Below are positions 1 through 7,036 of a stretch of 23,668 nucleotides of DNA, in pieces. The notes beneath the pieces were generated by a model that made no database searches, was not told the DNA's origin, and saw only the letters and a list, made by a program, of their open reading frames with translations. Location: assembly GCA_013044415.1 (NCBI GenBank), contig JABEUO010000069.1, positions 1-23,668 on the forward strand. Direction: 5' to 3'. Within the stretch, counting starts at the first letter, position 1, and the number at the start of each line of letters is the position of its first letter. Made by a program: the position numbers and the translations under genes. The stretch is from Acidimicrobiaceae bacterium (GTDB taxonomy: Bacteria > Actinomycetota > Acidimicrobiia > Acidimicrobiales > Acidimicrobiaceae).

Positions 1-103
1 AGTCGAGCCCCCAACGAAGAAAGAGTACCACTCGGGACTCTTGTGCTCAGGTGTAAGTGGTAGGTTTTGAATTGCGCAAACCTCGCGCAACTTGGAGGAC
101 TAA

Positions 104-904
104 ATGGACCAAATTTCAATACAACCGGCCAAGACCAGGCTGTCACATACGCTTGGGTCTCCGACCGGCAAGACCTTCACTTCAGATCTTTCGGTATCAG
201 AATTCGCGCTACTCGATGACGTTGGATATCAGCCATTGGGCTTTGTCATGGGCACCTCGATCTACCATGTAGGGATTCAAATAGCCAGGTGGGGAAGCTC
301 ACAGGAGCTGACGGTACTGACCCAAGCTATGTATTCGGCCAGAGAATTAGCACTTAGCAGGATGGAGGCGGAGGCCGCCGAATTGGAAGCAGATGGAATC
401 TGCGGAGTGCACATTGAGATGAATATGTATGCATGGGGGCAAGACGTCCTGGAGTTCATCGCTGCCGGTACTGCGGTGAGGAGCAAGGATACTCCAGGGG
501 AGTCGAAGCGTCCTGACGGAAGGCCATTTACATCGGACCTCTCCGGACAGGATATGTTCCTGCTCGCCCAAAGGGGATATGTTCCCGTTTCATTCTGCCT
601 AGGAACCTGCGTATATCACGTGGCCCACCAGTCGATGATGTCAGCTCTGAAACAGACCGGCACCAATGTGGAAATGGCACAATATACCCAAGACATCTAT
701 ACAGCTCGAGAGTTGGCCCTCTCTAGAATGCAAGCCGAGGCAGAGCGCTCCGCTGCCTCGGGGATAGTTGGCACCAATCTCGTCGTCTCAAACCATGTTT
801 GGGGTGAGCACGCAACCGAATTCCTTGCCATAGGCACTGCGATCAGACCCACCGAGAAAAGGCACAGCTCAGAATCTATCTCGCTGACCCTCCCCGTCGT
901 CTAG
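104..904 (+). CDS. Tandem YbjQ-like (putative heavy-metal-binding domain) protein
   Basis: The 266-residue protein holds two copies of one roughly 110-residue module, at about residues 22-130 and 142-250. Each copy begins with a T/P-FTSDLS motif, then a G-F/Y-x-P-hydrophobic segment, G-T-S/C-x-Y-H-V, an (S)ARELALSRM-A-E-A helix and a C-terminal WG..(V/A)-EF(I/L)A-x-GTA-(V/I)-R strand. This resembles the YbjQ/PF01906-type fold annotated as heavy-metal-binding in actinobacteria, but the biochemical role is not established. Few Cys or His residues are conserved between the copies, so metal binding is a family label and not something visible here. There is no signal peptide or membrane segment. 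ATG 104 follows GGAGG at 94-98. The gene converges on the xdhC-like gene downstream. The last 15 or so residues form a nonrepeated tail. Confidence 0.8.
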   Translation: MDQISIQPAKTRLSHTLGSPTGKTFTSDLSVSEFALLDDVGYQPLGFVMGTSIYHVGIQIARWGSSQELTVLTQAMYSARELALSRMEAEAAELEADGICGVHIEMNMYAWGQDVLEFIAAGTAVRSKDTPGESKRPDGRPFTSDLSGQDMFLLAQRGYVPVSFCLGTCVYHVAHQSMMSALKQTGTNVEMAQYTQDIYTARELALSRMQAEAERSAASGIVGTNLVVSNHVWGEHATEFLAIGTAIRPTEKRHSSESISLTLPVV

Positions 905-911
905 TAAGCGA

Positions 912-932
912 TACCGCTAGGTACAAGCGGTA
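912..932. terminator. Hairpin between convergent genes
   Basis: A perfect 7-bp inverted repeat (taccgct / agcggta) with a 7-base loop lies just after the stop of the YbjQ-like gene and before the stop of the convergent xdhC-like gene. It has no T-tract on either side, so it is at best a weak or Rho-assisted bidirectional terminator. Confidence 0.4.
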
Positions 933-944
933 CTAAGCAGAACA

Positions 945-1934
945 TTAGCCGTTAATAGGTCCCTGGGTATCTCGCAGGGACCGCCCTGCGCGTTGGTTTC
1001 TATAGGCCAGAAATTCAGCACATATTGCAAGAGCAGTCTCGGATGGGGTACGGGATCCTAAGTCGAACCCAACCGGACCAAAAAAGCTAGCACTAAGATC
1101 GAAGTTCGCAAGGCGCTTTCGCCTTTCTTGTTGGGTGTGCCGCGAACCGAGGCTTCCTATATAGGTCTCTAAGGACGTCTCGAGTACGGCGGTTGCGATA
1201 GGCGTGGTCAAGTCGTGGTCGTGCGACAGAAGAATTAATGCGTCATTCGGTCCAAGGGATTGGGCTATTTCCAAAGCGTCCCCACCCGAGTCGCTCGTAC
1301 TAACTTCCATACCAACCATACGAAACTGGGATTCAACCGCCCTGGCTAAAGTCCCCGTTCCCACCACCAATGCCAGCGAGGGAGGCGCATAACTCTCTAT
1401 CAAAAAATCACTGCCTTCAAAGGAAATTCGCTCAACAAAATCAAGGCTGCGAGAGTGAACTTCTTTCGCCCTGTCAAGCACATTGACGGGATATCCCGAG
1501 GTCACCAGCTGAACCTCGTTTCGAACCCCAACTATCACTGCAGCTTTTTGAGGCTCTCCACCGGTGACCAGGGTGACCGGAATTCTGCGTGCTAATGCGT
1601 CTAAGAACTCCAGCGGCAGGGAAGACACAATATGAGATCCTATGGTGGCTACCCCACCACACGCCAAGCCGAGCTCGACTGCTTTACTATCACCAATGGG
1701 CCATTCAAAAAACTCCGCTTTTGAAGACGAACTACCTGCTTGCCTAGCTCTGTCGTAAAACTCGTTTCCAAGATCATCGCCGAAGAGACGACCCCACTTG
1801 GATTCGTTTGAAATGAGCAAAATTTCGCCAGATTCACGTCCCCCAAAACCGGTCATAGCAACGACTCTGACAAAAACCGCTTCCTCGCAATCTCCGACCG
1901 ATCGGAAATCTCTTATAATCGAAGATCTGTCCAA
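945..1934 (-). CDS. XdhC/CoxI family protein
   Basis: This appears to be a protein of the XdhC/CoxI family, whose members mature or insert the molybdenum cofactor of xanthine dehydrogenase or CO dehydrogenase-type enzymes. The N-terminal 90 residues are a divergent XdhC_CoxI domain. From about residue 190 there is a Rossmann-type XdhC C-terminal domain with the glycine-rich strand LALVVGTGTLA. It also has the family block LLSHDHDLTTPIA, the YIGSLGSRHTQQERRKRL motif, and GFDLGSRTPSETALAI-AE near the C-terminus. TTG 1934 is preferred because GGAGG sits 5 bases upstream (1940-1944). A GTG at 1946 would place that GGAGG inside the gene. No molybdenum hydroxylase subunit is in the window, so its partner is unknown. 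It lies about 120 bp downstream of the pabC-like gene on the same strand. Confidence 0.8.
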   Translation of the reverse strand: MDRSSIIRDFRSVGDCEEAVFVRVVAMTGFGGRESGEILLISNESKWGRLFGDDLGNEFYDRARQAGSSSSKAEFFEWPIGDSKAVELGLACGGVATIGSHIVSSLPLEFLDALARRIPVTLVTGGEPQKAAVIVGVRNEVQLVTSGYPVNVLDRAKEVHSRSLDFVERISFEGSDFLIESYAPPSLALVVGTGTLARAVESQFRMVGMEVSTSDSGGDALEIAQSLGPNDALILLSHDHDLTTPIATAVLETSLETYIGSLGSRHTQQERRKRLANFDLSASFFGPVGFDLGSRTPSETALAICAEFLAYRNQRAGRSLRDTQGPING

Positions 1935-1948
1935 AACGACCTCCACTC

Positions 1949-1974
1949 ACTTACGGCTCTTCTACTTACGGCTC
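1949..1974. repeat. Short direct repeat upstream of xdhC-like gene
   Basis: The 11-base word acttacggctc occurs twice with a 15-base period (1949-1959 and 1964-1974), immediately upstream of the xdhC-like start. It could be a paired regulator site or chance. Confidence 0.4.
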
Positions 1975-2053
1975 ATTTGACGGGCCCAGGCGACCCCGAT
2001 ATACAGCCCCCAGCAGCAAATGGCAGATCTAAGCTTCTACCAACCGTGGGAGT

Positions 2054-2881
2054 CTAGGGATTCATCCCCTCGGCGAGTATCTCCTGAAATCCACGAGCCG
2101 TCTCAGCGGTAATTGGGCCAGGAACATCCGAGAACCTCCTCGAGTCGATCATCGCTATTGGCTGTACTTCTCTCAGTGTCGAGGAGAGAAAAGCTTCCTG
2201 GACACTCTCGTGATAAAGTACCTCCGCCTCGATCTCGATCTCCTTAGCACCAAGTCTTTCAACAATTAGGTCTCGAGTCACACCTGCCAAGCAGCCGGTT
2301 GAGACCGCTGGAGTGTAAAGCTGGCCATTTTGAACAAAAAAAATGTTACTCCCAGAACCCTCGCAGAGGTGACCCTTGAGGTTTTTGAAGATTACCTCGC
2401 TAGCCCCTCTTTCTAAAGCCCAGTCCAGGCAGATTACGTTTTCGGCATAGGAGGTGGTCTTCAGCCCAGCTAGCACACCCACTTCACTCCTAGGCCAAGG
2501 AGAGATAGCGACGTTGGTTTAAGAGGTAGTGCGCTCGCCAGCCTCGCAGGCGACGATCAGGCGCCGTTTTGAATTCGACCTAGCCGAACCTAGCCCTGAA
2601 TCGCCGGCGGTATAGGTAATCCTGACCTTTCCATCGACAATCCCATTCTCTTCGACGACCCTCCTAACTGCCTTTTCAACTTCAGCCAGGTCCGGTGGGT
2701 CCAGCCTCATACCTTTGCAAGTCCTCTCCAGTCTGGCAAGGTGCCTCGAAGTCGCAAACACCTGACCTTGGTACACCGCAAGGGTCTCGAATGCTCCGTC
2801 TCCCGTCACTAGACCGTGATCAAAGACTGATACCTTTGCGTCTGGCTCTGCTAGGACCTCTCCGTCTATATAGACCCGCAT
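2054..2881 (-). pseudogene. pabC: Class IV aminotransferase (aminodeoxychorismate lyase-like), split by in-frame TAA
   Basis: The sequence encodes a PLP fold-type IV enzyme similar to actinobacterial aminodeoxychorismate lyase (4-aminobenzoate and folate synthesis) or a D-amino-acid/branched-chain aminotransferase. The N-terminal half (2519-2881, 120 residues) shows the family start MRVYIDGEV, VFDHGLVTGDGAFETL, and RHLARLERT. After one in-frame TAA (2519-2521) the same frame continues with a family-typical linker (ISPWPRSEV-x-LAGLKTTSYAENV) and the C-terminal half to 2054. That half holds the presumed PLP lysine of GLKTTSY (codon 2459-2461) and CEGSGSNIFFV. There is no frameshift or other lesion. 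ATG 2881 follows GGAGG. The gene lies downstream of tRNA-Glu. Options are a nonsense-mutated gene, a true two-chain enzyme, readthrough, or a sequencing error. Substrate specificity cannot be read from sequence, so the symbol is tentative. Confidence 0.8.
2480..2491 (-). promoter_or_regulatory. Possible internal RBS and GTG restart for the second half of the pabC-like gene
   Basis: On the minus strand AGGAG (2487-2491) lies 4 bases before an in-frame GTG (2480-2482). This is 36 bases after the interrupting TAA and just ahead of the domain carrying the PLP lysine. The AGGAG is also simply the coding sequence of the conserved PRSEV linker, so it may be coincidental. Confidence 0.35.
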
Positions 2882-3046
2882 CTCCGTTCCTCCCGTACTA
2901 ATAGAGCCATAAATTCGGTCGACCGAGCTAGCGATAAAAATAACTGCCCACCCTCTAACCTAAATGAGAACCGTTCCGAGCAGTGACACAACCGGCGAGA
3001 TTGCGAGAATTGAAAATTGGCGCACTCTGCGTGCGAAGCAATAGCA

Positions 3047-3068
3047 GGGTTAGCAAATTTACTAACCC
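3047..3068 (-). terminator. Hairpin downstream of tRNA-Glu
   Basis: A perfect 7-bp inverted repeat (gggttag / ctaaccc, 8-base loop) begins 4 bases after the 3' end of tRNA-Glu on the minus strand. No U-tract follows it. It may be a weak terminator or a 3' processing signal. Confidence 0.4.
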
Positions 3069-3072
3069 CTAG

Positions 3073-3145
3073 CAGCCCCAACGGGATTTGAACCCGTGTC
3101 TCCACCTTGAGAGGGTGATGTCCTAGGCCTCTAGACGATGGGGCC
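3073..3145 (-). tRNA. tRNA-Glu (anticodon CTC)
   Basis: A 73-base cloverleaf reads on the minus strand. The acceptor stem is GGCCCCA / TGGGGCT with a G-T closing pair. The anticodon stem TCACC / GGTGG closes the loop CTCTCAA, giving anticodon CTC for GAG codons. The T stem is ACGGG-TTCAAAT-CCCGT. CCA is not encoded. It lies between tRNA-Gln and the pabC-like gene, downstream of gltX. Confidence 0.95.
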
Positions 3146-3216
3146 AACAATTTCAAGACCTTAGATACTAGTGACAACCTTCGAAGGCACCGCCGCTAAG
3201 GACCTCATCATCCATA

Positions 3217-3245
3217 GTTGGTGGGTGCGGATTGCACCCACCAAC
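3217..3245 (-). terminator. Strong hairpin between tRNA-Gln and tRNA-Glu
   Basis: A perfect 12-bp inverted repeat (gttggtgggtgc / gcacccaccaac) with a 5-base loop starts 7 bases beyond the 3' end of tRNA-Gln. There is no T-tract on the minus strand. It could be a U-less terminator, or an RNA processing or spacer hairpin in a joint tRNA transcript. Confidence 0.5.
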
Positions 3246-3251
3246 CTTGAG

Positions 3252-3323
3252 CTCGGGGGGGAGGACTCGAACCCCCAATGACAGGGCCAGAACCTGTAGT
3301 GTTGCCGATTACACCACCCCCGA
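3252..3323 (-). tRNA. tRNA-Gln (anticodon CTG)
   Basis: A 72-base cloverleaf reads on the minus strand. The acceptor stem is TCGGGGG / CCCCCGA. The anticodon stem ACAGG / CCTGT closes the loop TTCTGGC, giving anticodon CTG for CAG codons. The T stem GGGGG / CCTCC surrounds the loop TTCGAGT. CCA is not encoded. The 5' end lies only 18 bases after the stop of the DUF218 gene, so co-transcription with gltX is plausible. Confidence 0.95.
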
Positions 3324-3341
3324 ATGGCTTAAAGCCAACAA

Positions 3342-4013
3342 TCACCATAGCCGGACTAGCGGCGCTCCATGTAGTAGATCGCTGAGGCTTCTGTATCCTA
3401 TCAAGTTTCCTGCCGCCACGGCTAGCGCTTCTCGCGCCATATATCGCAGCGCCAGTTCGCCTCGTATCGGAGAAGTCCTGGTGGGAGATGGGTAAACGTC
3501 CAAGCCCAGTTGTGAAAAGATCTGTGTCGCTCTGAAACTGTGAAATGGGTCGGAAACTATCAAGGCCGATTTATAGCCTCGCCGCCTTAGGTATGTTGTG
3601 GCCGCGTCGGCCTCCTCAAAGGTATCCCTTCCGGCTGAAAGAGAAACGATATCCAGTGCGGGAATTCCCAGCCTCAAAAGGTATGACTTTGCCGCAATGG
3701 CTTCGGTAAACTTGTCGTTCCCCTCTTTGCCGCCGGTCAAAATAACTAGCGAGGACAGGTGCTTAGCAAAAAGATTACTGGCCTGATTGAGGCGCGCAGC
3801 AAGCACTTTAGAAGGCACGCCATCGAACTCCGCAGCTCCCATAACCACGATAGCGTCCGCCTTTTTATGGTAGGTAACCAACGAGGTTAGATAGACCTCA
3901 CCAAAACAGGCCACAAGGTAACTGAGGGGAGCAATTACCAAAACCAGCAAGACGGCTAGCATCAAATGGTGGCGAGGGGTACTAGTCCCGCTGTGTTCGT
4001 GGGCCGTTCTCAA
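3342..4013 (-). CDS. DUF218 / YdcF-SanA-ElyC-like membrane-anchored protein
   Basis: The 223-residue protein has one N-terminal membrane segment (about residues 17-38), followed by an exported or periplasm-facing DUF218 domain. Family features are the strand ADAIVVMGAAE, an acidic/hydroxyl loop, VILTGGKEGNDKFTEA, AKSYLLRLGIP, the segment SAGRDTFEEA, and ALIVSDPFHSFRAT. Relatives are linked to envelope processes such as vancomycin resistance or lipid-carrier use, but their chemistry is poorly defined. The stop of gltX and the TTG start overlap as TTGA (4010-4013), which suggests translational coupling. ATG 3962 (residue 18) is an alternative start, but it would shorten the membrane anchor's N-terminal flank. 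Confidence 0.8.
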   Translation of the reverse strand: MRTAHEHSGTSTPRHHLMLAVLLVLVIAPLSYLVACFGEVYLTSLVTYHKKADAIVVMGAAEFDGVPSKVLAARLNQASNLFAKHLSSLVILTGGKEGNDKFTEAIAAKSYLLRLGIPALDIVSLSAGRDTFEEADAATTYLRRRGYKSALIVSDPFHSFRATQIFSQLGLDVYPSPTRTSPIRGELALRYMAREALAVAAGNLIGYRSLSDLLHGAPLVRLW

Positions 4014-5422
4014 ACCGCTTCTGTTAGCATGCTCGCCAGTTCAGCAAGGCGGCTCAGACAAGCCTCGCTACCCAGCACCTCCATGGCACTGAAGAGTGGA
4101 GGGCCGATCTTTTTGCCGGTGATTGCAACCCGAATTGGTACCTGGAGTTTCCTGAGGCTTAGTCCGCTCTCCTCTGCCCACGCCCTGCAAGCCGCCTCCA
4201 ACTCTTCCCGTCCAAAATAGTCGAGACTCGAAAAAATCTCCACCGACCTTTCGAGCAGTCTCTTTGAACTGCTGTCGGAAGTTACCGAGCCGAATGCGCC
4301 CTCGTCAAATTTAACATGATCCTGGTAGATGAAGTCTACCATCGAGGGCACTTCCGAAAGAAGACCGATCCTGGTGCAGATCTCCGGAGCTAGCTTCAAG
4401 AAGCTGCTTCGCTGGTCTGATGAACCGTTCCAAAAGTCGCGGGCCTCGAGATAAGGCATGGCGGCTTGCAATAAATCCTCTGGCGAAAGCAGCGAAATAT
4501 AATGCTTATTGAAATGAAGCATTTTGGTAACATCGAAAAACGAAGGTGAGTGGCCAACCCTATCCAGGCTAAAAAGCTCCAGCTCTTCGTTCCTGGTAAG
4601 AAATTCACGGTCATCCCCGGGGCTCCAGCCCAGAAGTACTAGGTAGTTTTCCATCGCTTCGGGGAGAAATCCCATCTCCTTGTAGTCCTCTACCGCAACC
4701 CTGTCACGCCTCTTTGAGAGCTTTTGCCGCTTCTCATTTACCAGTACTGGAACATGGGCAAACTGTGGCGCCTTCTGACCCAGGGCCTCATACACCAAGA
4801 TTGCCTTGGGCGTAGTGGGAAGATGCTCCTCAGCCCTTATGACGTGAGTGATCCGCATGTCAAGGTCGTCGACGACATTTGCGAGTACGAAAAGGGGAGC
4901 CCCATTCCCCTTGACCAGAACGAAGTCATCGATGGTGCCATTATCAAAGGCCACCTTACCCCTAACAAGGTCATCGACCACCGTCTCGCCATCTTTGGGC
5001 ACCTTGAATCTCAACGCACGACCCGGCGCCACTTCTAGTCCACGGTCACGACAGAAACCGTCGTACCCAGGCGGCAGACCGGCCGTCTTAACACGCTCGT
5101 CGATCTCCGATCGCTGACAGTCACAGTAGTAAGCCTTACCAGCGTCAAAGAGGCTCTGAGCGGCCCTCGTATAAAGGTCTAACCTCTCAGACTGCAAATA
5201 GGGTCCCTCGTCCCAAGTGATCTCGAGCCACTTCAGGGCGGAGCAGATGCCGTCAATCCATTCGGGCCGGTTTCGCGCCTCATCGGTGTCTTCAATCCTT
5301 AGAACGAAGACACCTCCGAAACGTTTAGCAAATAGCCAGTTAAAAAGGGCAGTACGCGCACCGCCGACGTGAAAGTAACCCGTCGGCGATGGCGCAAACC
5401 TTACTCTTGGAGCTTCATACAT
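4010..5422 (-). CDS. gltX: Glutamyl-tRNA synthetase
   Basis: GltX charges tRNA-Glu with glutamate in the cytoplasm. In bacteria lacking GlnRS, a non-discriminating version also charges tRNA-Gln for later amidation by GatCAB. The 470-residue protein has the usual length. It has the class I HIGH-type motif in FAPSPTGYFHVGGARTALF (HVGG at about 18-21), the GluRS block RIEDTDEAR, the CDC pair near 100-102 of the zinc-type region, HVIRAEEHLPTTPKAILVYEALG, and the KMSKS-type motif KLSKRRDRV (about 234-242). The C-terminal 150 residues are the helical anticodon-binding part. ATG 5422 has only a weak SD. The gene follows the 3-hydroxyacyl-CoA dehydrogenase and precedes both tRNA-Gln and tRNA-Glu on the same strand. 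No glnS or gatCAB gene is in the window, so the discriminating state is open. Confidence 0.97.
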   Translation of the reverse strand: MYEAPRVRFAPSPTGYFHVGGARTALFNWLFAKRFGGVFVLRIEDTDEARNRPEWIDGICSALKWLEITWDEGPYLQSERLDLYTRAAQSLFDAGKAYYCDCQRSEIDERVKTAGLPPGYDGFCRDRGLEVAPGRALRFKVPKDGETVVDDLVRGKVAFDNGTIDDFVLVKGNGAPLFVLANVVDDLDMRITHVIRAEEHLPTTPKAILVYEALGQKAPQFAHVPVLVNEKRQKLSKRRDRVAVEDYKEMGFLPEAMENYLVLLGWSPGDDREFLTRNEELELFSLDRVGHSPSFFDVTKMLHFNKHYISLLSPEDLLQAAMPYLEARDFWNGSSDQRSSFLKLAPEICTRIGLLSEVPSMVDFIYQDHVKFDEGAFGSVTSDSSSKRLLERSVEIFSSLDYFGREELEAACRAWAEESGLSLRKLQVPIRVAITGKKIGPPLFSAMEVLGSEACLSRLAELASMLTEAV

Positions 5423-5466
5423 GATTACTCGATGCTAGTTGCACCGATACAGTGAGCCGGAGCTAA

Positions 5467-6324
5467 CTACTTTGAGTAGTCGTAAAAACCGCGCCCGCTC
5501 TTGCGCCCTAAAAGTCCCGCTTCGCACATTCGCGATAGCAGTGGCGGCGGAGCATATAGCGGCTCCTTGAACTCCTCATAGAGCGACTCGGCGACCGCCA
5601 TCGTCGTATCAAGCCCGATAAGGTCGGTCAAAGCGAGGGGTCCCATCGGATGAGCACAACCCTTCACCATTCCCTGATCGATATCCTCGGCACTCGCAAA
5701 CCCGGTTTCGAACATCCGAACCGCCGAAAGTAGATATGGGATCAGCAAAGCATTGACAATGAACCCGGCTCGGTCCTTCGACCTGATGACGGTCTTATGA
5801 AGAAGTCCTTCGGCAAACTCCTGGGCCTTCTTCTCAACGACTTCCGAAGTCAAAAGCGACCGCACCAATTCGACCAGCGGTAGTACTGGAACTGGATTGA
5901 AAAAATGGATTCCAATCACCGACGCCGGACGCTTAGTCGCCATCGCAAGCTTCATTATCGGAATCGAAGAGGTGTTCGAGGCGAGGATCGCATCCTCAGA
6001 CTTGACAATGGAGTCGAGACCTTTGAATACGTCGATTTTTGCTACCTCTGACTCGACAATCGCCTCTATGACGATGTCGCGGTCAAAGAGTGCCTCCATC
6101 TCCTCGGAAAAAGTGAGGAGTTCGATAGACCTTTCCCTCTCCGCCTCGGTAATCTTGCCACCCTTGGCGGCGCGGGCGAGAGAGGACGCCACCTTATCCT
6201 GACCCCTCATCAAGGCTTCTTTATTGGATTCGACCACGATTACATCTAGGCCTGACCTCGCACAAACTTCTGCGATACCCGAACCCATCAGTCCGCAGCC
6301 GACCACTCCAATTCTCGGTTCCAA
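5467..6324 (-). CDS. 3-hydroxybutyryl-CoA / 3-hydroxyacyl-CoA dehydrogenase
   Basis: This enzyme performs NAD(P)-dependent interconversion of 3-hydroxyacyl-CoA and 3-oxoacyl-CoA in beta-oxidation or the butyryl-CoA route. The 285 residues are typical of the stand-alone Hbd/PaaH/FadB2 type. The Rossmann fingerprint GVVGCGLMGSGIAE is at residues 6-19, and an acidic residue after the second strand (VVES) suggests NAD preference. The active-site block ASNTSSIPI (about 115-123), GIHFFNPV with catalytic His about 140 and Asn about 143, and PLVELV with Glu about 152 are intact. The C-terminal helical dimerisation domain has GFIVNALLIPYL and GCAHPMGPLALTDLIGLD. TTG 6324 is supported by GGAGG 8 bases upstream. 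It shares its strand with gltX (44-bp gap) and lies near two acyl-CoA dehydrogenases. Confidence 0.93.
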   Translation of the reverse strand: MEPRIGVVGCGLMGSGIAEVCARSGLDVIVVESNKEALMRGQDKVASSLARAAKGGKITEAERERSIELLTFSEEMEALFDRDIVIEAIVESEVAKIDVFKGLDSIVKSEDAILASNTSSIPIMKLAMATKRPASVIGIHFFNPVPVLPLVELVRSLLTSEVVEKKAQEFAEGLLHKTVIRSKDRAGFIVNALLIPYLLSAVRMFETGFASAEDIDQGMVKGCAHPMGPLALTDLIGLDTTMAVAESLYEEFKEPLYAPPPLLSRMCEAGLLGRKSGRGFYDYSK

Positions 6325-6372
6325 TCCGATTTCCTCCTTGGCTCAAAATGAACCAGTAGACCAACTTGCAAT

Positions 6373-6399
6373 TCGTCGGAATCAGAACCGATCCGACGA
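6373..6399. promoter_or_regulatory. Inverted repeat upstream of 3-hydroxyacyl-CoA dehydrogenase
   Basis: Perfect 8-bp arms tcgtcgga / tccgacga are separated by 11 bases, centred about 62 bases upstream of the TTG start. The size and position suit an operator for a dimeric regulator (fatty-acid genes are often TetR- or GntR-controlled). No regulator gene is present in the window. Confidence 0.35.
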
Positions 6400-7036
6400 G
6401 GAGTCCCCGTAAGTCAAAGCCAACCACCTTGTCTCGTCCAATCCGCCCCGTTTAGCTGTCACTTCTTCAGCTCGATCAAGGACTAGAACCACACAAGTCA
6501 GAGACAGCAAAGCGTCACCAACGACTCACTTCCCCTCGCGCTCCTACCTTGGGAGCGTACCGCATTGCCAGGCAAGCGGAGTCACTCATTTAAGCTTAAA
6601 GCCAATTAACCCAAAATGTTCAAATAGCGAGATCGATTATAGGTTCCGCTCTCCATATTGCCCGAACCTGGTCACAGCCGCTCAGACCGGTTAGAAGTTT
6701 GGATAAAACTAAAATCAAATGGCAAATCAAGATTTCACTTTCATGCCTTATAGCTCTGCTCCGCCATCTTCTCCATGGTCAAACCTTCCCCTTCACTCAG
6801 GATTAGGGGTATAAATGAGGGACTATGGGAGATAGGGAGGCATGGACCACAGGCCCCCTTAGGTGGCAAAACATCCAAACTGCTGCTCTAGCGCCTCCTC
6901 TAATAGGTTGAGAAAACGGGTCGACAAGGGGTGTGATCAACGTTTCACCACTCTGATTGGCTCTGCCTAGTCGGTAAGAATAGGTAACTTATTCGAGCAT
7001 TTGGCCTAGCATCTCCGGGGCCGCGAGAGCCACTTG
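6400..7036. other. Long spacer without a recognised gene
   Basis: No reading frame here has a plausible start, RBS and protein-like composition. The only clear structure is a 12-bp AT-rich palindrome, tttaagcttaaa, at 6589-6600. The spacer must hold the upstream promoter of the hydroxyacyl-CoA dehydrogenase unit and the 3' end of the acyl-CoA dehydrogenase transcript. I could not assign either confidently, and I see no riboswitch or small RNA that I recognise. Confidence 0.5.

Noticed and set aside
1..63. Possible C-terminal end of an upstream plus-strand gene (frame 1 open to TAG at 61-63)
   Set aside because: All three plus frames are open for more than 50 bases here and none shows a recognisable motif, so no frame can be chosen.
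3217..3245. Hairpin considered as a mobile-element end or attachment site at a tRNA
   Set aside because: No integrase, no repeat of the tRNA 3' end and no foreign gene content nearby; a transcript 3' hairpin is simpler.
6589..6600. 12-bp palindrome tttaagcttaaa as an operator
   Set aside because: AT-rich palindromes of this size arise by chance, it lies far from either gene start, and no second copy was seen.
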